Shown: positions 17,024 through 27,465, numbered from the stretch's first letter. The stretch: 64,000 nucleotides of DNA from Maribacter sedimenticola (GCF_900188415.1 NZ_FZNV01000002.1:849339-913338), one strand, 5' to 3'. Notes: generated by a model from the sequence alone, not told the origin. A program made the numbers and translations.

Positions 17024-17386
17024 ATGCTGGATTCCGCTTCATTTATTAAAAGAACAAAAGCACTACTGGAGTATTATAATTTGTCCGCTGCAGCATTTGC
17101 AGATGCAATACATGTTCAGCGTAGCAGCATATCACATTTATTGAGCGGTAGAAATAAACCTAGTCTAGAATTTGTGATGAAAATTCACGAGGCATTTCCA
17201 GAAGTAGCCTTGCCATGGCTTTTATATGGTAAAGGCACTTTCCCCACTTCTTCACAAGAACAAATTGAACCACATACTGCTGCACAAACGCTCGCCCCCA
17301 CAACCCAAGCAAATGAAAAAGGTCTCATTGATCGTATAATCATTTTTTATAAAGACGGCACATTTAAAACCTACAGCGAGAAGTAA
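17024..17386 (+). CDS. XRE-family helix-turn-helix regulator
   Basis: A small DNA-binding protein (120 aa). The N-terminal HTH spans about residues 8-65, with SAAAFADAIHVQRSSISHLLSGRNKPS as helices 2 to 4 and LPWLLYGKG closing the domain, as in many flavobacterial XRE proteins. A flexible, Thr/Ala/Gln-rich linker follows, then a short conserved tail DRIIIFYKDGTFKTY that may mediate protein contacts. A -7-like TAATTTTG (17011-17018) lies so close to the ATG that the leader would be a few bases at most. Target genes are unknown; the divergent M14 peptidase is a candidate. Confidence 0.9.
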   Translation: MLDSASFIKRTKALLEYYNLSAAAFADAIHVQRSSISHLLSGRNKPSLEFVMKIHEAFPEVALPWLLYGKGTFPTSSQEQIEPHTAAQTLAPTTQANEKGLIDRIIIFYKDGTFKTYSEK

Positions 17387-17436
17387 GTGCACATTTTTTT
17401 TTAATTCCAACGCGCTATTTTCCCTATTTTTACATC

Positions 17437-17814
17437 ATGATTAAAAATTTTTTTATTGCTATAGGAATTTGCGCTACCCTTACTTCCTGCTATGAACCTG
17501 AACGAAATTGTAAAGCTTATAAAACAGGCACGTTTACGTTTACCTATGAAATTAACGGGCTTGAAAAAGAGGGGAAATTTATAAGGGATGAAAAGTATAG
17601 CGTAGACTATTATGAAGATCAAATAGACAGTGCTACCGTAAGATGGTACAATGACTGTGAATTTGTTCTTCAAGATATTAACAGTAAAAATGCCATTCAA
17701 TACAAAATAATTAGCACTACTGATTCTACCTACACTTTCCAGTATAAAAGTGCCGTCAAGGACCCTAATAAGGAGTTGATCGTAAAAACAGGAACCGCAT
17801 ATAAAACCAACTAA
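17437..17814 (+). CDS. Small lipoprotein, unknown function
   Basis: A 125-aa predicted lipoprotein. The signal peptide MIKNFFIAIGICATLTSC ends in a lipobox with Cys18 as the lipidated residue. The mature part contains a conserved ERNCKAYKTGTFTF start and WYNDCEFVLQ, so a Cys-Cys pair may form a disulfide. Similar flavobacterial proteins are sometimes mislabelled as topoisomerase IV in databases; nothing here supports that. It precedes the TerC gene by 2 nt, so the two are probably one transcript. Confidence 0.8.
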   Translation: MIKNFFIAIGICATLTSCYEPERNCKAYKTGTFTFTYEINGLEKEGKFIRDEKYSVDYYEDQIDSATVRWYNDCEFVLQDINSKNAIQYKIISTTDSTYTFQYKSAVKDPNKELIVKTGTAYKTN

Positions 17815-17816
17815 CC

Positions 17817-18626
17817 ATGTTCGAAATTTTCACCAATCCAGATGCGTGGATCGCATTGCTTACCTTAACATTTTTAGAAATTGTATTAGGGATCGATAAC
17901 ATCATTTTTATTTCCATTGCAGCAGGTAAACTTGAACCCGCACAGCGTAAGAAAGCGACCAATTTAGGATTGGTATTGGCTATGGTAATGCGTATTGTCC
18001 TTCTGTTCGGTATATCCCTGTTAACTTCAATGAAAAAGCCTTTTTGGGTTTTTGACAGTGAATGGATAACCGGTGGCATAAGTGGGCAAGGAATCATTTT
18101 ATTTCTTGGAGGATTGTTTCTATTATACAAAAGCACCAAGGAAATACACGAAAAAGTAGAAGATAAAGGACATGACGAACGTGAAGTAAAAAAGGCTAGG
18201 TCCACATCCTTGACCAACGCTATTATGCAGATTACCGTCATTAATATCGTTTTTTCATTTGATTCTATTTTAACCGCAATAGGTATGACCAACGGTATTT
18301 CTCCCAACCCTAATGATGCACTGGTCTTAATGGTCGTTGCTGTGGTCATCTCGGTTATTATAATGATGCTTTTTGCCAACCCTGTTGGAGAGTTTGTAAA
18401 CAGGCATCCTTCCATTCAAATACTAGGCCTTTCATTTTTAATCTTGATCGGTTTCATGCTTATTGCCGAATCTGCTCATTTAAGTCATTTAATTGTATTT
18501 GGCAACGAAGTTGGCACCATACCCAAAGGCTACCTTTATTTTTCAATTGCCTTTTCACTTATGGTCGAGTTTTTTGACCTAAGAATGAAAAAAAACAAAA
18601 AACCTACTGCTCCCATAGAGGACTAA
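17817..18626 (+). CDS. TerC-family integral membrane protein
   Basis: A 269-aa membrane protein with about seven hydrophobic helices. The diagnostic segments are TLTFLEIVLGIDNIIFISI near the N-terminus and VNIVFSFDSILTAIGM in the middle; their acidic residues in membrane helices are thought to take part in metal transport. Relatives are linked to manganese export or tellurite resistance. The central loop (about residues 112-135) is charged. Expression is probably with the upstream lipoprotein, and a strong terminator follows. Confidence 0.93.
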   Translation: MFEIFTNPDAWIALLTLTFLEIVLGIDNIIFISIAAGKLEPAQRKKATNLGLVLAMVMRIVLLFGISLLTSMKKPFWVFDSEWITGGISGQGIILFLGGLFLLYKSTKEIHEKVEDKGHDEREVKKARSTSLTNAIMQITVINIVFSFDSILTAIGMTNGISPNPNDALVLMVVAVVISVIIMMLFANPVGEFVNRHPSIQILGLSFLILIGFMLIAESAHLSHLIVFGNEVGTIPKGYLYFSIAFSLMVEFFDLRMKKNKKPTAPIED

Positions 18627-18640
18627 AGACTTACTTATTT

Positions 18641-18688
18641 AAGACCCTTGTAATCAATACTATCACAATTGTTTTACAAGGGTCTTTT
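18641..18688 (+). terminator. Terminator after the TerC gene
   Basis: AAGACCCTTGTAA and TTACAAGGGTCTT make a 13-bp stem with a 20-nt loop, followed by TTT. The stem is perfect but the loop is long. Confidence 0.75.
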
Positions 18689-18732
18689 GCGTATATTGGA
18701 TATACTTATTTCAACGCAAAACAAATCCAACC

Positions 18733-20202
18733 ATGAAAAACAACAACAAACCAAAATCCGCAGGTTTTAACCGTAGGGATTTTGTAAAAAAATCCGCTTT
18801 GGCCTCCTCAATTTTTATAGTACCAAGACATGTCCTTGGCGGACCCGGTTTTCTTGCTCCAAGCGACCGTTTGAATATAGCGGCCATTGGCGCTGGAGGT
18901 AAAGGCATCAGCGATATTAAAAATGCTTCCGTAAATGGCAGGGAACGTGTAGTTGCCTTATGCGATGTTGATTTCTCAGGAAGCGCCGCAAAGAGTGTTG
19001 AAAATTTCCCTAAAGCAAAACTATATGACGATTTTAGGGTAATGCTCGATAAAAAGAAAAATATAGATGCGGTAACAATTTCAACTCCGGACCATGTACA
19101 CGGACCTGCCGCAAAATGGGCAATGGAAAGAGGTATACACGTTTATGTTCAAAAACCAATGACCCACAACATTAAGGAAGCACGGGCATTGACGCAAATG
19201 GCCAGGGACAATAAAATAGTCTCCCAAATGGGGAACCAAGGAGGCTCCAATCCACTATTGGGCATGGTGCAACAATGGATAGATGACGATAAAATTGGCG
19301 CAATTTCCAAAGTTCAGGTATGGACAAACAGACCTGTTTGGCCACAGGGTATTGAAATGCCACAACCTAACGCCAGTTTAAGACCAGACGCATTAAATTG
19401 GGATTTATGGTTAGGCCCTGCAACGGAAAGAGAATACATACCAAATCTGCACCCATTTAATTGGAGGGGCTGGTGGGATTTTGGTACAGGGGCATTGGGC
19501 GATGTAGGATGCCATTTAATTGATATACCGTTTAGGACACTGAACTTAAAATATCCAAAAGATGCAGAGTGCAGTGTAGCTTCTGTCTTTTCAAAAATGT
19601 GGACTCCGGATTATTACCCGGAAGGCTGCCCTCCTTCCTCTTTTATAACCTTACATTTTGATGCCACGGAAAAATCAAAATCACCCATTGAAATGACTTG
19701 GAGCGATGGTGGCATACGTCCATCACACCCGGATATTATACCGGCAAATGACGATATTGGCGGTAAAGGCAGCGCCAATGGAGTATTGATAATTGGAGAG
19801 AAAGGTATTATTTCCACAAATATCAATGACAGTTCGCCATTAATGCCCAAACTTTATTTAAATGACGGTACTACTGAATTTGGACCTGAAACGGAAGAAA
19901 ACCTTGAACCGGAATATGGACATCAACGCAAGTGGGTAGATGCCTGCAAAGCTGGTTTTGGAAGTGAGGAACATTTAGGGCTTACATCTTCATTTGATTA
20001 TGCCGGTCCTATGACAGAAACTGTACTCATGGGCAACTTGGCCATTAGAAGCTATATGCTACAAAGAGAAAACTCAGAAGGCGCAAAAGAATTTTTTGCA
20101 CGTAAAAAATTACTATGGGACGGTGAAAACATGAGAATTACCAATATGGAAGAAGCCAACCAATTTGTTGGAAGGCAATACAGAGAAGGCTGGGAAGTAT
20201 AA
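18733..20202 (+). CDS. Exported Gfo/Idh/MocA-family oxidoreductase
   Basis: An NAD(P)-dependent sugar or inositol-type oxidoreductase (489 aa) with a Tat-type signal (NRRDFVKKSALASSIFIVP), so it is likely exported folded with its cofactor. The Rossmann fold begins at LNIAAIGAGGKG; the catalytic-lysine segment is VYVQKPMTHNIKEA. The C-terminal domain is long and includes GWWDFGTGALGDVGCHLIDIP, typical of the Bacteroidota subgroup near 450-490 aa. The substrate is unknown; some relatives remove sugars by an NAD-dependent mechanism. It stands alone between two strong terminators. A second, shorter family member lies at 50648. Confidence 0.9.
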   Translation: MKNNNKPKSAGFNRRDFVKKSALASSIFIVPRHVLGGPGFLAPSDRLNIAAIGAGGKGISDIKNASVNGRERVVALCDVDFSGSAAKSVENFPKAKLYDDFRVMLDKKKNIDAVTISTPDHVHGPAAKWAMERGIHVYVQKPMTHNIKEARALTQMARDNKIVSQMGNQGGSNPLLGMVQQWIDDDKIGAISKVQVWTNRPVWPQGIEMPQPNASLRPDALNWDLWLGPATEREYIPNLHPFNWRGWWDFGTGALGDVGCHLIDIPFRTLNLKYPKDAECSVASVFSKMWTPDYYPEGCPPSSFITLHFDATEKSKSPIEMTWSDGGIRPSHPDIIPANDDIGGKGSANGVLIIGEKGIISTNINDSSPLMPKLYLNDGTTEFGPETEENLEPEYGHQRKWVDACKAGFGSEEHLGLTSSFDYAGPMTETVLMGNLAIRSYMLQRENSEGAKEFFARKKLLWDGENMRITNMEEANQFVGRQYREGWEV

Positions 20203-20222
20203 CAATCCGTAAACTCTCAACT

Positions 20223-20254
20223 AAAAAAAGGAGGCGATTTGCCTCCTTTTTTTT
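20223..20254. terminator. Bidirectional terminator between convergent genes
   Basis: AAAAAAAGGAGGC, loop GATTT, GCCTCCTTTTTTTT. The stem is flanked by A and T runs on both sides, so it can stop transcription from the oxidoreductase (plus) and the hydroxylase (minus). Confidence 0.88.
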
Positions 20255-20269
20255 AAGTATCCAATAGTA

Positions 20270-21226
20270 TTAATTTGGCCTATTGAAAGCCACCTTAGGA
20301 TTGGCTTCCTTTTGCTCTTTGAACAACCGCTGCTGTTGCTTAACGGTCATTGTGCTGCCATCATGGCTCCAACCAGGAGGCCCAAAAATATACATTAATT
20401 TATGACTTAGCTTTTTTGATTTTTTAACATCCGCCCAAATATCCTTAAACTCATGCGTTAAGATTACAATTGGATTGTTGGAATTAGGCGCATGGATTAC
20501 TCCAAATTTAACATCTATTTCTTCATCATATTCTTTCCAAGTTCCAAACATTTTATCAAAAATATTTAAAAACCCTCCATGGTTTTTGTCCAAATATTCC
20601 ACATTCTGAGCGTGGTGAACCTGATGCATCGTATGCGTATTGAATATTTTCTCGATAAAGCCCATTTTAGGAACATATTGGGAATGTAGTTGAAATTGCC
20701 AAAAGGATTCAATTGCCAAACACACTACGACCATTTCTACTGGAAAACCAATAATTGGCATCCAAACATAAAAGAACGGCTTGTACAATAAAGTGAACCA
20801 TCCGTTTCGGATAGCCGTACCTAGATTAAAATTATCTGATGAATGATGTACTATATGTGCAGCCCAAAGAATACGTATCTCATGATTGGCCCTATGAAAC
20901 CAATAATAGGTAAAATCATCTGCTAATTGACATAGCAACCAAACGTACCAAGCATAACCAAAAGACTTATACCCCATAATATTGGTCCTAACGCCATCTA
21001 CCAAAGGGTTAAAAAGTTCATAGGCATACTCAAAAAGTACAACTAACAAAACTACTTTTAACAAAGGTCCAATAATTGCAGAACCAATGCCCATTACACT
21101 GCTAGCCGCAAAATCCTTCCAATCATAGAGATCATCGTCCCCATGGGTTTTGCTATATGTAAGTTCCAATAAAATAAAGGCTATAAAAGCGGGCGCACCG
21201 TATACCAGAGGGTTGGTAAAATCCAT
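20270..21226 (-). CDS. Sterol desaturase / fatty acid hydroxylase family protein
   Basis: A membrane-bound di-iron oxygenase of the fatty acid hydroxylase superfamily (318 aa). The histidine clusters are complete: HRANH (His111-His115), HIVHH (His124-His128) and HTMHQVHH (His198-His205). Hydrophobic helices flank them (about residues 10-22, 45-68, 90-100, 145-175). The likely substrate is a lipid chain, such as an ornithine lipid, carotenoid or hopanoid, but the sequence does not decide this. It is a single-gene unit. Confidence 0.9.
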   Translation of the reverse strand: MDFTNPLVYGAPAFIAFILLELTYSKTHGDDDLYDWKDFAASSVMGIGSAIIGPLLKVVLLVVLFEYAYELFNPLVDGVRTNIMGYKSFGYAWYVWLLCQLADDFTYYWFHRANHEIRILWAAHIVHHSSDNFNLGTAIRNGWFTLLYKPFFYVWMPIIGFPVEMVVVCLAIESFWQFQLHSQYVPKMGFIEKIFNTHTMHQVHHAQNVEYLDKNHGGFLNIFDKMFGTWKEYDEEIDVKFGVIHAPNSNNPIVILTHEFKDIWADVKKSKKLSHKLMYIFGPPGWSHDGSTMTVKQQQRLFKEQKEANPKVAFNRPN

Positions 21227-21334
21227 TAATCAAAAAATTTAGGTAAAGATAGTTATAAAAGCTTCCATTCTATAAGTTGTCTAATCTTATGTGCCTATTT
21301 ATGAATAGGCAAAATTAATGATTGAACAAACGTG

Positions 21335-21763
21335 CTATTTTTGTTTTCTAAGAAGTTCATTTTGTTCCTTAAGCAGACTCTCCATACTTGACAATAACGC
21401 AATATTTTTTGGTGTCTCCACCTCTTTGTTAGCCGGATCTTCCGATTTTTCCTTGAATCTATTGATAAACTTTACCATTACAAAAATGGTAAAGGCTATT
21501 ATTCCAAAATCAATTAAGGATTCTATTAGTTCCCCATACCCTACAGCAACTTCCTCAACAGTATCCGTAGCCTCTCTTAACACCCACTTTTTATTGGATA
21601 GATTTACATCATCCGTCAACAAAGATAAAGGGGGCATGATGATGGCAGACACAATGGTACTAACCACTTTATTGAATGCCGTTCCAATAATGATACCAAC
21701 AGCAAGGTCTATCATATTGCCTTTAACAGCAAAATTTTTAAACTCTTGAAAAAAATTCTTCAT
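21335..21763 (-). CDS. mscL: Large-conductance mechanosensitive channel
   Basis: MscL (142 aa) opens under membrane tension to release solutes on osmotic downshock. TM1 carries the gate sequence MIDLAVGIIIGTAFNKVVSTIVSAIIMPPLS, and TM2 is LIDFGIIAFTIFVMVKFINRF; the C-terminal helix (LLSSMESLLKEQNELLRKQ) should form the cytoplasmic bundle. The periplasmic loop is longer than in the E. coli protein. It starts 8 nt after parC ends, so it is probably transcribed with parE and parC. Confidence 0.96.
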   Translation of the reverse strand: MKNFFQEFKNFAVKGNMIDLAVGIIIGTAFNKVVSTIVSAIIMPPLSLLTDDVNLSNKKWVLREATDTVEEVAVGYGELIESLIDFGIIAFTIFVMVKFINRFKEKSEDPANKEVETPKNIALLSSMESLLKEQNELLRKQK

Positions 21764-21771
21764 AATTCCGA

Positions 21772-24435
21772 TTAATCAAATAGTGTTTTGGGTTCTTCTG
21801 GCGGAAGTTCTTTTCCGTCCGCTGGTTTAACGATATTGTCATTGGACCCTACGGCTTCCTCATCTACCACTTCAATATTTTCTGGCTTTTGGGGTTCAAC
21901 GGGCTCATAGGGCAAAGGATCAAGGCTATTGATGCTCTTCACCTTTTCAGTTATTAATTGGTTACCTAAAGCTTTTATCCCCTTAACAGATATAAAATCT
22001 TCTAAATCAACCTGTTCACTTTCCTTTGCTTCTTTGCCTCTTGGCTTAGGGAACTCAATTTCTATCATTGGTCTCCAATCTGTCGACACCAATTCCAAAT
22101 AGGATTTTGGATGCTCTGAAATGAACATCTCCTCCTTATTTTCGTTTTCTATTAGAAATCTTTTGACATAAAATCGTTCTTTTTCACCTTCCCAATAAAT
22201 GGCCGATATCGGCTTTTCGGGAATCCATTTTTCCAATACGATCATATCATCGTCAAAATGTGAGGTCAGGACCGGCAAGAATGTCTTAGCTATACCTTTT
22301 TGGTTGATGACCAATAGCAGGTCATCCCCTTTAAATTCACCCAATAACTCACCTCTACCATCAACATTTAACCTTCGTACCACGTCATCAAACCAAATTT
22401 TTCTTGGTTTTAGCGTGGAAACCCCTTTCTCCTTTAGCTCTATACGCTTTACGGAATATTTAGTGACAATATTACCTTTTGAAGCCCTACCTTTTATAAG
22501 TACATCTGAAAAATCTACGTCCCATTTCAATTTTTTGATACTACCTACCTGGCGCAATAAAACGGTAACAATTTCCGCCTCACCATTAGGGTTGGCAGAA
22601 AAATATAAAACCTGAGACCCGGCTTTACCCGTTGTTAAATCATATATTCTATCCCTGGTTACGCTGGTGACATTAAATCGTTTTATATAAGTAGGTCCAC
22701 CTTTTCCGTCCTTATAGACCATATTATATGTAGTACGCTTGTCTTTTTTCTTGAATACGGCCACATGTATAATACCCTTACCTACAAATAATTTTGAATC
22801 CACCTTGGATACCATCATTTTACCTTCATTGGTAATGACGATAATATCGTCAATATCACTACAATCGGTCACGTATTCATCCTTTTTAAGGGATGTACCT
22901 ACAAAACCTTCTTCCCTATTTACATAAAGTTTGGTATTACGTATGACTACTTTGGTGGCTTCAATATCATCAAAAACCCTAATCTCCGTCATTCTACCCC
23001 TATCCTTACCATAGGTTTCCTTAAGATTTTTGAAATAATCTATAGCAAACTCCACTAAGTTTGCCAAGTTGTGTTTTACCTCTGCAATGCGCTCCTGAAG
23101 GCTTTCTAAATGTTGTTGCGCCTTATCCAAATCGAACTTGGAAATTCTTTTAATACGTATTTCCGTTAACCTAGTAATATCTTCTTCAGTTACAGGACGC
23201 TTTAAATGTTTGGTAAATGGCTCCAGTCCTTTGGCAATGGCACTGATGACTCCCTCCCAAGTTTCTTCTTCCTCTATATCACGATATATCCTATTCTCAA
23301 TAAAAATACGTTCCAATGATGCAAAATGCCACTGTTCCTCAAGCTCGTTCAATTGAATCTCAAGTTCCTGCCTTAACAGATCAACGGTAGAATCCGTAGA
23401 CCTTTTAAGCATTTCAGTAACACCTATGAACAATGGTTTGTTATCCTCTATAATACAACCCAAGGGTGAAATAGAGGATTCACAGGCCGTAAAGGCATAA
23501 AGGGCGTCTATGGTTTTATCTGGAGATATTCCGGCAGGTAAGTGAATCAATATCTCAACTTCCGCTGCGGTATTATCCTCAATTTTCTTAATTTTTATCT
23601 TCCCTTTTTCATTGGCCTTTAGAATAGAATCTATTAAACTACCAGTATTAGTACCATAGGGTATCTCATTGATTACCAACGTATTCTTATCTAACTGTGA
23701 TATTTTTGCACGAACCCTAATTTTTCCACCTCTTAAACCATCGTTATAATTGGTCACATCTATTATACCCGCCGTAGGAAAATCTGGAAACAACTTAAAT
23801 CGTTGCCCTTTTAAATGCTTTATGGAAGCGTCTATAAGTTCATTGAAATTATGGGACAATACTTTAGTAGAAAGACCTACCGCAATACCCTCTGCTCCTT
23901 GCGCCAATAGCAAGGGAAATTTTACCGGCAAATTTACAGGCTCTTTTTTTCTGCCGTCATATGATGCCTGCCATTCGGTTATTTTGGGACTGAACACTAC
24001 TTCCAGTGCAAACTTGGACAACCGTGCTTCAATATACCTAGACGCCGCGGCCCGGTCACCTGTTAGAATATTACCCCAGTTTCCCTGAGTATCTATCAAC
24101 AGGTCCTTTTGTCCGATCTGCACCATGGCATCTGCTATACTGGCATCACCATGGGGGTGATATTGCATGGTATGACCAACTACATTGGCCACTTTATTGT
24201 AACGGCCATCGTCCAATTCCTTCAACGAGTGCATAATACGGCGCTGCACGGGTTTAAATCCGTCTTCAATTGCAGGAACCGCCCGCTCTAAAATTACATA
24301 GGATGCATAGTCCAAAAACCAATCCTTATACATGCCAGATACCCTGGTCAACGCTTCGGAATTTTCAGTATTTACACTATTATCCTCAGAAAGATTATCG
24401 TTAATTTCTTCGTTCAAATCGTCATTTTCTTCCAT
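21772..24435 (-). CDS. parC: DNA topoisomerase IV subunit A
   Basis: The DNA-breaking subunit of a type IIA topoisomerase (887 aa), which decatenates daughter chromosomes with ParE. The active-site tyrosine is Tyr134 (RAAASRYIEARL), and the quinolone-determining stretch is YHPHGDASIADAMV. The C-terminal half is a beta-pinwheel. It ends in an acidic, Pro-rich tail (about residues 835-887). No GyrA box was seen, which supports ParC over GyrA. It lies 25 nt downstream of parE. Confidence 0.94.
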   Translation of the reverse strand: MEENDDLNEEINDNLSEDNSVNTENSEALTRVSGMYKDWFLDYASYVILERAVPAIEDGFKPVQRRIMHSLKELDDGRYNKVANVVGHTMQYHPHGDASIADAMVQIGQKDLLIDTQGNWGNILTGDRAAASRYIEARLSKFALEVVFSPKITEWQASYDGRKKEPVNLPVKFPLLLAQGAEGIAVGLSTKVLSHNFNELIDASIKHLKGQRFKLFPDFPTAGIIDVTNYNDGLRGGKIRVRAKISQLDKNTLVINEIPYGTNTGSLIDSILKANEKGKIKIKKIEDNTAAEVEILIHLPAGISPDKTIDALYAFTACESSISPLGCIIEDNKPLFIGVTEMLKRSTDSTVDLLRQELEIQLNELEEQWHFASLERIFIENRIYRDIEEEETWEGVISAIAKGLEPFTKHLKRPVTEEDITRLTEIRIKRISKFDLDKAQQHLESLQERIAEVKHNLANLVEFAIDYFKNLKETYGKDRGRMTEIRVFDDIEATKVVIRNTKLYVNREEGFVGTSLKKDEYVTDCSDIDDIIVITNEGKMMVSKVDSKLFVGKGIIHVAVFKKKDKRTTYNMVYKDGKGGPTYIKRFNVTSVTRDRIYDLTTGKAGSQVLYFSANPNGEAEIVTVLLRQVGSIKKLKWDVDFSDVLIKGRASKGNIVTKYSVKRIELKEKGVSTLKPRKIWFDDVVRRLNVDGRGELLGEFKGDDLLLVINQKGIAKTFLPVLTSHFDDDMIVLEKWIPEKPISAIYWEGEKERFYVKRFLIENENKEEMFISEHPKSYLELVSTDWRPMIEIEFPKPRGKEAKESEQVDLEDFISVKGIKALGNQLITEKVKSINSLDPLPYEPVEPQKPENIEVVDEEAVGSNDNIVKPADGKELPPEEPKTLFD

Positions 24436-24460
24436 TCAGAAGTAATCGTATTTTCTTAGT

Positions 24461-26326
24461 TTATATTACTTTATCTTCAATTAAGTCAACTTCAACTTTA
24501 AGATTGTTTATAATAAATTTTTGTCTGTCGGGTGTGTTTTTACCCATATAAAAACTTAACAATTCTTCTATGGACATGGCCTTGTCCAACATAATGGGCT
24601 CTAACCTTATATCTTCACCTATAAAATGCCTGAACTCATCTGGGGAAATCTCCCCCAATCCTTTAAATCTTGTAATCTCCGGTTTTCCGGATAACTTATT
24701 GATTGCATGTTGACGCTCTTCATCACTATAGCAATAAATGGTCTCCTTTTTATTGCGTACCCTAAATAATGGTGTTTGTAAAATGTACAAATGATTTTCC
24801 TTAATAAGTTCCGGAAAGAACTGTAAGAAAAAAGTAATCAATAACAACCGTATGTGCATACCATCCACATCGGCATCGGTCGCGATAATAATATTGTTAT
24901 AACGTAAATCCTCAATGGACTCCTCTATGTTCAATGCCGCTTGCAACAGATTGAACTCTTCATTTTCATATACAATTTTCTTGGACATACCATAGGAGTT
25001 CAAAGGTTTACCCTTTAAACTGAATACCGCTTGCGTATTTACGTCTCTGGATTTAGTAATTGATCCAGATGCGGAATCACCCTCTGTGATGAACAAGGCA
25101 CTTTCCAATCTACGGTCATGTTTCATATCACTTAAATGCACTCGGCAATCGCGTAATTTTTTATTATGCAGACTGGCTTTTTTGGCCCTATCCCTAGCCA
25201 ACTTTCGTATTCCGGAAAGCTCCTTGCGCTCTTTCTCGGCCATCATAATTTTACGTTGTAGCTTTTCTGCCGTCTCCGTATTTTTATGAAGGTAGTTATC
25301 TAGGTATTTACCAATAAAATCATTGATATAGGTACGTACGGTAGGAAAATCTCCTCCCATATCCGTTGACCCTAGCTTAGTTTTGGTCTGACTCTCAAAA
25401 ACCGGCTCCATAACTTTTATGGAAATTGCGGAAATAATGGATTTTCTTATATCCGATGCATCATAATTTTTACCATAAAAATCACGAATGGTCTTAACGA
25501 TAGCTTCCCTGAATGCAGCTTGGTGTGTACCTCCTTGCGTGGTATGTTGTCCATTGACGAATGAATGATATTCCTCACTGTATTGTGTCTTGCTATGGGT
25601 CAGTGCTACCTCAATATCCTCTCCTTTTAAATGTATAACAGGATAAAGCAAGTCTTCCATATTATTATTGTCCTCGAGAAGGTCTTTCAATCCGTTTTCA
25701 GAATGAAATTTCTCCCCATTAAAGACAATCGTCAAACCTGGATTTAAATATACATAGTTCTTGAGCATGCGTTCCACGTACTCATTTCTATATTTATAGT
25801 TTTTAAATATCGCCTCATCAGGAATAAAGGTAACTTTTGTACCTTTTCTTTTAGAAGACTCTTCAGGACCAATTTCGTTCTCTAAATTACCAGAACTGAA
25901 CTGAGCTGTTTTAACCTGATTATCTCTAGAAGATTGTACCTCGAAAAAACTAGACAAAGCATTAACCGCTTTTGTACCTACACCGTTTAGACCTACTGAC
26001 TTTTTAAAGGCCCGGCTATCATATTTTCCACCGGTATTCATTTTGGAAACTACGTCTACCACCTTACCAAGAGGTATGCCCCTACCATAATCCCTTACCT
26101 TGACCACTTTATCCTTAATTGAGATTTCAATGGTTTTACCCGCACCCATGACAAATTCATCAATACAGTTGTCAATAACCTCTTTTAAAAGTATATAAAT
26201 ACCATCATCGGCAGATGAGCCATCTCCCAGTTTACCTATATACATACCAGGCCTTAATCGGATATGTTCTTTCCAATCTAGCGAGCGTATATTGTCTTCT
26301 GTATATTTAGTAGTGTCTTGGGACAT
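24461..26326 (-). CDS. parE: DNA topoisomerase IV subunit B
   Basis: The ATPase subunit of topoisomerase IV (621 aa). The GHKL ATPase domain has the catalytic Glu49 and Asn53 ([13 protein letters not shown]) and the lid DYGRGIPLG; a transducer domain follows, then a TOPRIM domain with EGDSASGS and the DxD metal site [12 protein letters not shown]. The chosen start is the ATG before [11 protein letters not shown]; a start 16 codons upstream would add a hydrophobic stretch that is not part of this family. It is the promoter-proximal gene of parE-parC-mscL. Confidence 0.95.
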   Translation of the reverse strand: MSQDTTKYTEDNIRSLDWKEHIRLRPGMYIGKLGDGSSADDGIYILLKEVIDNCIDEFVMGAGKTIEISIKDKVVKVRDYGRGIPLGKVVDVVSKMNTGGKYDSRAFKKSVGLNGVGTKAVNALSSFFEVQSSRDNQVKTAQFSSGNLENEIGPEESSKRKGTKVTFIPDEAIFKNYKYRNEYVERMLKNYVYLNPGLTIVFNGEKFHSENGLKDLLEDNNNMEDLLYPVIHLKGEDIEVALTHSKTQYSEEYHSFVNGQHTTQGGTHQAAFREAIVKTIRDFYGKNYDASDIRKSIISAISIKVMEPVFESQTKTKLGSTDMGGDFPTVRTYINDFIGKYLDNYLHKNTETAEKLQRKIMMAEKERKELSGIRKLARDRAKKASLHNKKLRDCRVHLSDMKHDRRLESALFITEGDSASGSITKSRDVNTQAVFSLKGKPLNSYGMSKKIVYENEEFNLLQAALNIEESIEDLRYNNIIIATDADVDGMHIRLLLITFFLQFFPELIKENHLYILQTPLFRVRNKKETIYCYSDEERQHAINKLSGKPEITRFKGLGEISPDEFRHFIGEDIRLEPIMLDKAMSIEELLSFYMGKNTPDRQKFIINNLKVEVDLIEDKVI

Positions 26327-26564
26327 GAAAAAAAAATTTATGAAAGTGTTGCTAAAGATAATGCCACTGGACAAAACATAAAACCCCTAACTGTTAAAGT
26401 AATTAACAATAAAAACTCCTTTATTGTTGATAGCCACTACCATTATACAAAATCAGGTTTCGATAATTGCGATAAAAATCAAAATAAATGAGTCAGTTTT
26501 TAATGATATAAGTCATTGTAAAAATATAAACCATTTTTTACTTTTAAATACATATATCACACTT

Positions 26565-27464
26565 ATGGAATTTATAGACTATTACAAAATTCTTGAAATA
26601 GACAAGAAAGCCACACCGGCTGAAATAAAGAAAGCCTACCGCAAGCTTGCCCGAAAATTACATCCAGATTTAAACCCAAATGACAAAAGTGCCCAAGAAA
26701 AATTTCAAAGGGTCAATGAAGCCAATGAAGTATTGAGCGACCCTGAAAAAAGAAAGAAGTATGATGAGTATGGCAAAGATTGGGAACATGCAGAAGCCTT
26801 TGAGCAGGCCAAACGGCAACAACGTAATTCCCCGGGAGGTAATAGAAGAACCTATACCGGCAATACAGGGTCTACTGAAGATTTTTCTGATTTTTTTGAA
26901 TCAATGTTTGGCGGTGGAGGCTTTAGTGGTGGTGGCGGTAGACGAACAACCCAATTCAAAGGCCAGGACCTAAACGCAACGTTAAAGCTAAACCTACTGG
27001 ATATCTTAGAGGATCAAAAGCAAACCTTGGATCTTGGGCACAAGAAAATAAGAATCAACATACCTGCTGGTGTAGAAGACGGACAAACAATAAAAATTAC
27101 AGGTTACGGTGGCGAAGGTGTGAACGGTGGACCAAAAGGCGACTTATATTTAACTTTTGAAATTATAAATAATACCGATTTTAAAAGAGTTGGCAATGAT
27201 TTATATAAAAATGAATCAATTACTCTTTATGATGCCATTTTAGGTAGCACTATAGAATTACATACTTTGACCGGTAAGGTAAAATTAAAGGTAAAACCAG
27301 AAACGCAAAACGATACCAAGGTAAAATTAAAAGGAAAAGGAATGCCTGTTTATAAGAAGAAAGGTTTGCATGGAGATTTGTACATCACCTATAAGATAAC
27401 TATGCCAACCAACCTTTCTCAAAAAGAAAAAGAATTGTTTAAACAACTATCAGAATTAAAATAA
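26565..27464 (+). CDS. cbpA: DnaJ-type co-chaperone CbpA-like
   Basis: A type II J-protein (299 aa) that stimulates DnaK. The J domain occupies residues 1-70 with HPD at residues 33-35 (KLHPDLNPND). A Gly/Phe-rich linker follows (about 85-130, GGGGFSGGGG), then two C-terminal beta-sandwich client-binding domains. No zinc-finger cysteines are present, so it is not canonical DnaJ. The start is the ATG before EFIDYYKIL; an upstream in-frame extension of 47 residues does not resemble the family. CbpM follows directly. Confidence 0.93.
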   Translation: MEFIDYYKILEIDKKATPAEIKKAYRKLARKLHPDLNPNDKSAQEKFQRVNEANEVLSDPEKRKKYDEYGKDWEHAEAFEQAKRQQRNSPGGNRRTYTGNTGSTEDFSDFFESMFGGGGFSGGGGRRTTQFKGQDLNATLKLNLLDILEDQKQTLDLGHKKIRINIPAGVEDGQTIKITGYGGEGVNGGPKGDLYLTFEIINNTDFKRVGNDLYKNESITLYDAILGSTIELHTLTGKVKLKVKPETQNDTKVKLKGKGMPVYKKKGLHGDLYITYKITMPTNLSQKEKELFKQLSELK

Positions 27465-27465
27465 T

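Noticed and set aside
17437..17814. Topoisomerase IV label for the small lipoprotein, as seen on similar proteins in databases
   Set aside because: The product is a 125-aa lipoprotein with no topoisomerase domain; the true parC and parE are elsewhere in the window.
17765..18415. A 216-codon open frame on the minus strand opposite the TerC gene
   Set aside because: It is antisense to a clear TerC coding frame, has low-complexity hydrophobic composition mirrored from the membrane helices, and has no family resemblance.
21772..26326. GyrA/GyrB identity for the topoisomerase pair
   Set aside because: The adjacent parE-parC order, the acidic tail and lack of a visible GyrA box favour topoisomerase IV, although the two are close relatives.
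26327..26374. A 16-residue N-terminal extension of ParE
   Set aside because: Hydrophobic and not part of the family; the next ATG gives the normal ParE start.
26424..26564. A 47-residue N-terminal extension of the CbpA-like protein
   Set aside because: The extension is unlike any J-protein N-terminus; the J domain begins at the internal ATG as usual.
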